Translations under genes and position numbers: made by a program
NCBI GenBank assembly: GCA_035296385.1
Contig: DATHBB010000293.1
Span: 1-64,000 of the forward strand
DNA from: JAIVJZ01 sp035296385
Lineage (GTDB): Bacteria > Acidobacteriota > Blastocatellia > Pyrinomonadales > Pyrinomonadaceae
DNA length: 64,000 bases
Reading direction: 5' to 3'
Notes under the pieces: generated by a model
Seen by the model: the letters and a program-made list of their open reading frames with translations, nothing else
Databases searched by the model: none
What the model was told of the DNA's origin: nothing
Shown: positions 58,283 to 64,000 of the stretch, one piece after another
Layout: each line of letters opens with the position of its first letter
Numbering within the stretch: position 1 is the first letter of the stretch

Positions 58283-60670
58283 ATGTCTCTTTCGCTCGAC
58301 ACCCCCATTCTTTCGCTCACGGGGCGCGGCATCCCGCGTTTCGGCCAGCCGACGGCGCGGCGTCTCGGCCTCGCGCTCGCTACGCTTTACGGCAAACGCG
58401 ACGCGGGCGAGGCGACCGTCGAAGACCTCTTAAACTACCTTCCGATGCGCTACGAGGATCGCTCGAACCTGACGCGCATCGCCGAACTGAGGGACGGCCT
58501 CGAAGCGTCGCTCGAACTCTACGTGCGCGTGGCAGGCGGTTTTCAAGTCGGCAAGAATCGCGGGCCGAAAGCGCCGCCGCTCTACATCTTCGAGATCACT
58601 GCGAGCGACCCTGAGCGTACGTCGAAGCCGGTCGTCGTCTGGTGGTTCGTGTCGGGTCGGCAGGCCACGCGCATCGTCGCCTACAACCGCCAACGCTTCA
58701 CGCGCGGCGCGCGCTTCGTCGCCTACGGCAGGTGGGAGTGGGACGCGCGGCGCAACACGTTCGCGCTGCGTTTGAACAAGCCCGACGAACTCGAAATGCT
58801 CCCCGGCACCTGGACGCCGCCCGAGCACGCCCTCCTACGCCTCGCCGAAGAGAACGACGACAGCAACAACGCACATATCGGCGCAGTAACCGAACGCGAC
58901 GGCGCGCGCGCGGGCGACGCGTCGGATGAAGAATCAGGCGCGGACGCAGATACGTTTGCGGAAGATGATGAGACGGAAGTGAGCGATCCGTTGCTCGCGG
59001 CGATTCACGTCGGGCGGCGCGTGCCCGTCTATCGCAAGCTCGGCGAGTTTGCGGCCAAACGCCTGCGCGAGATCATGCACGCCGCGCTCGCGCGCATTGA
59101 CGACGCGGAGATCACGGAGACGCTGCCCGACGAACTCATCGCGCGTCAAAAATTGATCTCGCGCGCCGAGTCTCTGCGCCGCATCCACTTCCCGACGGAA
59201 GACGCGCCCATCGCCGACTACGAACGCGCGCGTTCGCCCGCGCACCTCCGCCTCATCTTCGAGGAATTCTTCTGGGTCGCGCTCGCCATCGCCATACGCA
59301 AAAGCGAGCGCGTCAAAGAGCCGAAGGGCGCGGTGATCGAAATCGACGAGCGCGTGAGCCGCAACCTTGAAGAGATACTTCCCTTCACTCTGACGAGCGC
59401 GCAGGAACGCTCAGTCAAGCGCATCTTCGCCGACATGCAATCCGACGTGCCGATGAACCGTCTGCTGCAAGGCGACGTGGGGAGCGGCAAAACCATCGTC
59501 GCGTTGCTCGCCATGCTCGCCGCGATGGAGAACGGCTATCAGGCCGCGCTCATGGCTCCGACCGAAATCCTCGCAGACCAGCACGCGCGCAACATCAAAC
59601 GCATGCTCGCGCGCACGCCCCACCGCGCCGAACTCCTCATCGGCTCGCTCCGCGCTGCCGAGAAGAGGCGACTCCACGCCGACATCGCCGCCGGAGAAGT
59701 CCACGCCTGCATCGGCACGCACGCGCTCATACAGGAAGCCGTCGCCTTCCGCAAACTCGGCATCGTCGTCATAGACGAGCAGCACCGCTTCGGCGTCCTC
59801 CAACGCGCCAGTTTGCGCGAACGCGGCTTCAACCCCGACGTGCTCGTGATGACGGCCACGCCCATCCCGCGCTCGCTCGCCATGACCGTCTACGGCGACC
59901 TCGATGTCTCCGTCATAGACGAACTGCCGCCCGGTCGCACGCCGATCAAAACGGTCGTCGTCGGCGAAGACCAGCGCGCCGGAGTTTACAAGGGAGTCGA
60001 GCGCGAAATTCGCGCGGGGCGTCAGGCTTACATCGTCTATCCGCTCGTCGAAGAGTCGGAGAAGATGGACTTGAAAGACGCGACGCGCATGTACGAACAC
60101 TTGCGCGACCGCGTGTTTCCCACGTTCAGCATCGGCCTCCTGCACGGCAAGATGAAGTCTGCGGAGAAAGAGGAGACGATGCACCGCTTCACGCGCGGCG
60201 ACGTGCAAATTCTCGTCGCCACCACGGTCGTCGAAGTCGGCGTTGACGTGCCGAACGCGTCCGTCATGGTCATCGAACATGCGGAGCGTTTCGGCCTCTC
60301 GCAGTTGCACCAGCTTCGCGGTCGCGTCGGGCGCGGTGCGGAGAAGAGTTTCTGCGTGCTCTTAGCCTCCGACAAACAAACTGCCGTCGCCCGTGAACGC
60401 CTCGGCATCATGGAGGAGACCAACGACGGCTTTCGCATCGCCGAAAAAGATTTGGAGATACGCGGCCCCGGCGAAGTGATGGGCACGCGCCAGTCGGGCG
60501 TGCCCACCTTCCGCGTCGGCAACCTCGTGCGCGACGTGGCGATACTGGAAGAAGCGCGCAACGAAGCCGACTACTATCTCTCATCGGCGCGCCGACGCAC
60601 GCGCGAAACTTCCCGCCTCATCGAACGCGTCCGCGCCGACGCGCGCTTCGGTCTGGCCGCCGTCGGTTAA
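58283..60670 (+). CDS. recG: ATP-dependent DNA helicase RecG
   Basis: 795 residues. N-terminal wedge/OB domain, then the helicase: Walker A GDVGSGKTIVALLAM, DEQHRFGVLQ (DExH-like), TATPIPRSLAMTVYGDLDVS and the C-terminal TRG motif (HQLRGRVGRGAEKSFCVLL). Reverses stalled forks and branch-migrates Holliday junctions. An acidic, low-complexity insert (DGARAGDASDEESGADADTF and onward) of about 50 residues lies after the wedge domain, unlike usual RecG. The start is 2 nt from a palindrome with no Shine-Dalgarno. Confidence 0.94.
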   Translation: MSLSLDTPILSLTGRGIPRFGQPTARRLGLALATLYGKRDAGEATVEDLLNYLPMRYEDRSNLTRIAELRDGLEASLELYVRVAGGFQVGKNRGPKAPPLYIFEITASDPERTSKPVVVWWFVSGRQATRIVAYNRQRFTRGARFVAYGRWEWDARRNTFALRLNKPDELEMLPGTWTPPEHALLRLAEENDDSNNAHIGAVTERDGARAGDASDEESGADADTFAEDDETEVSDPLLAAIHVGRRVPVYRKLGEFAAKRLREIMHAALARIDDAEITETLPDELIARQKLISRAESLRRIHFPTEDAPIADYERARSPAHLRLIFEEFFWVALAIAIRKSERVKEPKGAVIEIDERVSRNLEEILPFTLTSAQERSVKRIFADMQSDVPMNRLLQGDVGSGKTIVALLAMLAAMENGYQAALMAPTEILADQHARNIKRMLARTPHRAELLIGSLRAAEKRRLHADIAAGEVHACIGTHALIQEAVAFRKLGIVVIDEQHRFGVLQRASLRERGFNPDVLVMTATPIPRSLAMTVYGDLDVSVIDELPPGRTPIKTVVVGEDQRAGVYKGVEREIRAGRQAYIVYPLVEESEKMDLKDATRMYEHLRDRVFPTFSIGLLHGKMKSAEKEETMHRFTRGDVQILVATTVVEVGVDVPNASVMVIEHAERFGLSQLHQLRGRVGRGAEKSFCVLLASDKQTAVARERLGIMEETNDGFRIAEKDLEIRGPGEVMGTRQSGVPTFRVGNLVRDVAILEEARNEADYYLSSARRRTRETSRLIERVRADARFGLAAVG

Positions 60671-60736
60671 AATTCCTTATTCTTTCGATTTCCGGCTAAA
60701 TCGTGATAACTTTATTCAAGATCGAGGTGAAATGTT

Positions 60737-61225
60737 ATGTCTAGTATTACTACAACTCATATCGAACTTGACGAACATGGAGTCGCTTGGATTGAGGGAA
60801 CGCGCGTAAAAGTCATTGAGGTTGCCATTGATAAACTTGTCCACGGTTCAAGTCCCGAAGAGATACATTTTCAATACCCTCACCTATCTTTAGCCCAAAT
60901 ACATGCGGCCTTAGCTTTCTATTATGACAACCAAGCAGAATTGGATGCTGATATCAAGAGGCGTTGGAATGAGGCCAGCGAGCTAACCGCAAACGCCTCC
61001 GACATCTCGCTCCGGCAAAAGCTGCTGTCACTGAAAAAGGAGCGCGCCGGGGAAAAGCTCTCCGGCAGGACGTATCGCAGGCGTAATGGCAGTGACCCTT
61101 GGCACTGGTGTAGCAATTGCTCAACATGGCCTGAATCAGCCTACGAGGAGAAGACAGTTTTACTCGCCGGAGAACGTTGTAATGAGTGTTCTGCCAAAGA
61201 GCTTAATGGTAACTGTCTTCCGTGA
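60737..61225 (+). CDS. DUF433 antitoxin fused to a zinc-ribbon domain
   Basis: 162 residues, low GC. Residues about 10-75 are DUF433 (VAWIEGTRVKVIEVAIDKLV, SPEEIHFQYPHLSLAQIHAA, FYYDNQAELDADIKRRW), an antitoxin-type DNA-binding fold. After a linker the C-terminus (GRTYRRRNGSDPWHWCSNCS ... CNECSAKELNGNC) resembles a small Cys4 zinc-ribbon protein that I know as a separate gene family. The stop overlaps the DUF5615 start by 4 nt. Probably the antitoxin of this pair. Confidence 0.82.
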   Translation: MSSITTTHIELDEHGVAWIEGTRVKVIEVAIDKLVHGSSPEEIHFQYPHLSLAQIHAALAFYYDNQAELDADIKRRWNEASELTANASDISLRQKLLSLKKERAGEKLSGRTYRRRNGSDPWHWCSNCSTWPESAYEEKTVLLAGERCNECSAKELNGNCLP

Positions 61226-61572
61226 GTGTGAAGTTATACATGGACGTTCATGTGCGCCGTGCAGTCACCGATGGGTTACGCCTGCGCGGTGTGGAAGTGT
61301 TAACAGCGCAGGAGGATGGGGCAGGCGAGTTTGACGATCCGAGACTCTTGAGCCGGGCAACTGAGTTGGGGCGCATCCTGTTCACGCAGGACGATGATTT
61401 ATTACGTGAAGCAAGGAGACGACAGCAAAGCGGCGAGGCTTTTGCGGGAGTTATTTACGGTCATCAATTAAACGTCTCCGTCGGTCAGTGTGTGGACGAT
61501 TTGGAACTGATAGCTCAAGTTTCTGAGGCGGAGGAATGGTTGAATCGGCTGTTATATCTACCATTGAAATAG
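61222..61572 (+). CDS. DUF5615 PIN-like toxin
   Basis: 116 residues from a GTG start overlapping the DUF433 stop. Starts VKLYMDVHVRRAVTDGLRLR (first acidic residue of the PIN-like site), with FTQDDDLLREARRRQQ further on. DUF5615 proteins pair with DUF433 partners in toxin-antitoxin modules and are predicted nucleases. The pair has lower GC than recG and rsmD on either side. Confidence 0.85.
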   Translation: MSVKLYMDVHVRRAVTDGLRLRGVEVLTAQEDGAGEFDDPRLLSRATELGRILFTQDDDLLREARRRQQSGEAFAGVIYGHQLNVSVGQCVDDLELIAQVSEAEEWLNRLLYLPLK

Positions 61573-61637
61573 CGCTCGTTCTAGATGCCCGCTTCGTTAA
61601 GCAGCCATTCTGAATTCATCTTAAATAATCTCATATC

Positions 61638-62207
61638 GTGAGAATCATCGCGGGACAATATCGCGGGCGGGTTTTGAAAAGCCCGCCCTCCATGCAGATT
61701 CGCCCAACCTCCGACCGCCTGCGCGAGACGCTCTTCAACGTCATCGCCCCGCGTATCGAAGGCGCGCGCTTCCTCGATCTGTGTGCCGGTTCGGGCGCGG
61801 TCGGCATCGAAGCCCTCTCGCGCGGCGCGTCCTTTGTCACCTTCGTTGACCGCTCGCGCAAGATGTGCGGGCTGGTCGAGGCGAATCTCGACCTGTGCGG
61901 CGTGCCCGAAGAGTTGACGGAAGTTGCGTTGAGCGAAGCCGCCGATTTCCTGCGACGCGTCGAAGCGCGCGGCACGTTGCCCTACGACATAGCCTTCCTC
62001 GATCCGCCCTATGCCGTCGATTACACGCCCATTCTCGATCTCTTCGGCGCGCGCACACCGCTGCTACTCGCCGCGGGCGGCATCATCGTCGTCGAGCATC
62101 ATCACAAAAACAATCTACGGGACGCCGTCGGCAACATCCGACGCTGGCGCATACTGAAACAGGGCGACTCGGCTTTGAGTTTCTACGAGGCGGAAGGCGC
62201 GGAATGA
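61638..62207 (+). CDS. rsmD: 16S rRNA (guanine966-N2)-methyltransferase
   Basis: 189 residues. N-terminal MRIIAGQYRGRVLKSPP and RPTSDRLRETLFNVI are the RsmD signature, then LDLCAGSGAVGIEALSRGA (SAM motif I) and the catalytic FLDPPYAV. Methylates G966 of 16S rRNA during 30S assembly. Start at GTG 61638. 76 nt before tsaD. Confidence 0.93.
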   Translation: MRIIAGQYRGRVLKSPPSMQIRPTSDRLRETLFNVIAPRIEGARFLDLCAGSGAVGIEALSRGASFVTFVDRSRKMCGLVEANLDLCGVPEELTEVALSEAADFLRRVEARGTLPYDIAFLDPPYAVDYTPILDLFGARTPLLLAAGGIIVVEHHHKNNLRDAVGNIRRWRILKQGDSALSFYEAEGAE

Positions 62208-62283
62208 GCTTGAGCCTCAGCCTGTCTCGCGTTTGAAACTTACGCGCGGAAGCAATAGACTGTTCTGCAAACGACACACAATC

Positions 62284-63360
62284 ATGCTTGTACTCGGAAT
62301 CGAAAGCTCTTGCGACGAAACGGCGGCGGCGCTCGTGCGCGACGGTCGCGAAATGATCTCGTCCGTTATCTCTTCGCAGATCGAAACGCACAAACGCTTC
62401 GGCGGCGTCGTGCCCGAACTCGCCTCGCGCGAGCATCTGGATAAGATCGTGCCGGTCGTGGAAGAAGCGTTCGCGCGCGCTCGCGTCGAGAAGCGCGAGA
62501 TTGACGGCATCGCGGTCACGCAGGGGCCGGGGCTGGTCGGTTCGCTCCTCGTCGGCATCAGTTACGCGAAGGCGATGGCCTACGCGTTAGAGAAGCCGCT
62601 CGTCGGCGTCAACCACATCGAGGGGCATATCTATTCTGTGGTCTTCGAGAACCCGCCGATTGAGTATCCGGCTTTCGCGCTCATCGTGTCGGGCGGGCAC
62701 ACGAACCTTTTTCTCTTACCCGAACCGGGCAGGTACAAGGTGCTCGCGCGCACGCGCGACGACGCGGCGGGCGAAGCCTTCGACAAGGTGGCGAAGATGT
62801 TGGGACTCGGCTACCCGGGCGGGCCTATCATCGAACGCTTGGCGCGCGAGGGCGACGCGCGCGCCGTCCCTTTCAGCGTGCCGCGCATGGGCGACGGGCT
62901 GCCCGATTTCAGTTTCAGCGGACTCAAAACCGCCGTCTCGAAATACGTGCGCGAGACCGGACTGCAACCCGTCGCGGAGGGCGACAGTGCTTCGCAGGCG
63001 GTGAAAGATTTGGCCGCGAGTTTCCAAAGCGTCGTCGTGCGCTCGCTCGTCGGTACGACGGAGAAGTTGGCGGCGGAGCACCGGCCACACACGCTGATCG
63101 TCGCGGGCGGCGTCGCATGTAACAGCGCGCTCAGAGATGCGGCGACGGCGGCGGGCGAGCGCATGGGAATTCCGGTTTACTTTCCTTCGCGCCATCTCTC
63201 GACCGACAACGCGGCGATGATCGCCGCCGCCGGAACGGTCAAACTCCAGGCAGGCGAACGCGCCGACCTCTCGCTCAACGCCGACGTGTCGCTTCGACTC
63301 GGAAACGTAGACGCTGCGGAGGACGCCGCGCGTCGCGGTCACATCCGGTACAGACAATAG
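62284..63360 (+). CDS. tsaD: tRNA t6A-modification enzyme TsaD
   Basis: 358 residues. ASKHA fold with the family start MLVLGIESSCDETAAALV (ATG 62284, the frame upstream is non-coding), metal site in NHIEGHIYSV and SGGHTNLFLLPEPG. It transfers threonylcarbamoyl to A37 of tRNA with TsaB and TsaE. tsaE is 5 kb upstream. The stop lies 4 nt before a family A palindrome. Confidence 0.95.
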   Translation: MLVLGIESSCDETAAALVRDGREMISSVISSQIETHKRFGGVVPELASREHLDKIVPVVEEAFARARVEKREIDGIAVTQGPGLVGSLLVGISYAKAMAYALEKPLVGVNHIEGHIYSVVFENPPIEYPAFALIVSGGHTNLFLLPEPGRYKVLARTRDDAAGEAFDKVAKMLGLGYPGGPIIERLAREGDARAVPFSVPRMGDGLPDFSFSGLKTAVSKYVRETGLQPVAEGDSASQAVKDLAASFQSVVVRSLVGTTEKLAAEHRPHTLIVAGGVACNSALRDAATAAGERMGIPVYFPSRHLSTDNAAMIAAAGTVKLQAGERADLSLNADVSLRLGNVDAAEDAARRGHIRYRQ

Positions 63361-63364
63361 AAGA

Positions 63365-63445
63365 AACGATGAAGCAGGAACGCGGAAGGATGAACTGAAA
63401 ACAGAAAGTCTTCAGTTCATCCTTCCGCGTTCCTACTTCATCGTT
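63365..63445. repeat. heptad palindrome, family A, covarying variant
   Basis: Two 35-nt arms (63365-63399, 63411-63445) with one mismatch. Both arms have the variant GGAAGGATGAAC in place of GGAACGATGAAC. Starts 4 nt after the tsaD stop. Confidence 0.93.
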
Positions 63446-63453
63446 AAACTCAA

Positions 63454-63487
63454 AGCCGCCTGACCTGTGAAGGCCAAGCGGCTCTTT
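63454..63487 (+). terminator. weak terminator after tsaD
   Basis: AGCCGC pairs with GCGGCT around an 18-nt loop, then CTTTG. Short stem and T-run, so efficiency is doubtful. Confidence 0.5.
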
Positions 63488-63564
63488 GTTGCCGGCGAGT
63501 GTGCGAGGGGGCGTTCTTGCGAGCGCCACCGGCTCACCGACGAACTCTGTAATAGGTTTGATTG

Positions 63565-63663
63565 GGCTTTGCCCAAAAAGTCTGCGTCAACCCCAAGATG
63601 ATGAGCTTACTCAGTTGACCTTCCTCAACATATCCACACGTTTTCGACTTTTTGGGCAAAGCC
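63565..63663. repeat. inverted repeat with a 63-nt loop
   Basis: GGCTTTGCCCAAAAAGTC (63565-63582) and its exact reverse complement (63646-63663). The loop has no coding sequence. The repeat has no 7-nt period and lies between the tsaD terminator and the last (minus) gene of the window. Confidence 0.8.
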
Positions 63664-63672
63664 GTTTGATTG

Positions 63673-63999
63673 TTAGGGCTTGTTATCAGCCACCATCTCC
63701 CTGACCACGATGTTCTTCGCAAACTTGATCGGCTTCGCCTCGTCAAGCTCGATTGTCACAACGTCGTCCACCCGCAAGTCTTTGCTGTGAACGTACTGCT
63801 TGCCGCGTTTCACCTGCGTCTTGATCTGGCAGACGGCGATGACGTGTTCGATGCCTTCGCGCGTCATGACGGAAATGCGCTCGTCGCCCACTTCCACGAC
63901 GCGGACATTAACCAGACGCCCTTCCGTGTCGTTATCATCAAAATTCGCCGCACGCGCGGCGTTCGCTCCGAGCGTTAACAACAAGGCCACAGCGCCCAA
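63673..63999 (-). CDS. exported hypothetical protein, 5' end outside
   Basis: At least 108 residues; the frame is open to the window edge and the first codon seen (TTG) may be internal. LLLTLGANAARA looks like the end of a signal peptide. The mature part is basic-acidic mixed, with beta-type pattern VRVVEVGDERISVMTREGIE and VDDVVTIELDEAKPIKF, perhaps a small OB- or SH3-like fold. Not recognised. Confidence 0.6.
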   Translation of the reverse strand: MGAVALLLTLGANAARAANFDDNDTEGRLVNVRVVEVGDERISVMTREGIEHVIAVCQIKTQVKRGKQYVHSKDLRVDDVVTIELDEAKPIKFAKNIVVREMVADNKP

Positions 64000-64000
64000 C

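Larger units (their letters stand above)
63361..63672. other. intergenic region after tsaD
   Basis: No gene. It holds a family A palindrome (63365-63445), a weak terminator (63454-63487) and a separate 18-bp inverted repeat (63565-63663). Confidence 0.5.

Overview
This is a GC-rich bacterial chromosome segment with closely packed genes and no phage, IS element or CRISPR array. The mix of genes suggests an Acidobacteriota member, possibly Blastocatellia-like. It has many exported TPR and clan-AA aspartic protease proteins, a CarboxypepD-type protein, a TonB C-domain protein, PEP-CTERM proteins, Calx-beta and lamin-tail domains, and scattered nuo and suc genes. This assignment is inferred from gene content and was not tested against any database.

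Layout. 0-6 kb: small exported and zinc-ribbon proteins plus a glutamate-carboxypeptidase-II-like M28 peptidase. 6-12 kb (minus): ABC permease, SirB1-like protein, HAD phosphatase, cNMP-binding/DUF1003 protein, ABC ATPase. 12-21 kb (minus): nuoI, ndk, sucD, a large lamin-tail surface protein, a beta-CASP nuclease, a DoxX/MauE-like protein and sucC. 21-26 kb: OsmC, a pentapeptide-TIR protein beside tRNA-Pro, a MerR regulator, an aspartic protease and a glycine-zipper protein. 25.6-33.3 kb (plus): aminotransferase, thiL, TonB-domain protein, cysS, a small low-GC toxin/immunity-like pair running into a class III aminotransferase, and a TPR protein. 33-42.5 kb (minus): ackA, amidohydrolase, MFS transporter, lytic transglycosylase, a PIN toxin with a small partner, a TPR-protease and an Ogg2-like glycosylase. 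43-55 kb (plus): dacB, a minor-pilin cluster (FimT/PilV/PilW/PilX-like), a sigma-54 response regulator, murJ and two PEP-CTERM proteins. 55-63.4 kb (plus): nnr, tsaE, bacilliredoxin, recG, a DUF433/DUF5615 toxin-antitoxin pair, rsmD and tsaD.

The most striking feature is not a gene. At 20 intergenic sites there are long hairpins (about 75-180 bp) whose arms are degenerate tandem repeats with a period near 7 nt. At least eight unrelated sequence families (A-H here) share this architecture. Sixteen of the 20 sites lie within about 25 nt of a stop codon, and several supply the stop codon itself. Others run up to the next start codon and leave no Shine-Dalgarno sequence. Some are nested, always with the younger family inside the loop of the older one (A inside F, B inside A). 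Sequence variants occur in both arms of the same copy. Together this looks like a class of small non-autonomous mobile or self-copying palindromes aimed at gene 3' ends. No enzyme that would move them is visible in the window.

Several gene sets usually found together are separated here (sucC from sucD, an ABC permease from a plausible ATPase, nuoI from the other nuo genes), and some of the breakpoints lie near these palindromes. Accessory cassettes of lower GC (TIR protein, PIN and DUF5615 toxin pairs, toxin/immunity-like pair) are scattered among housekeeping genes.
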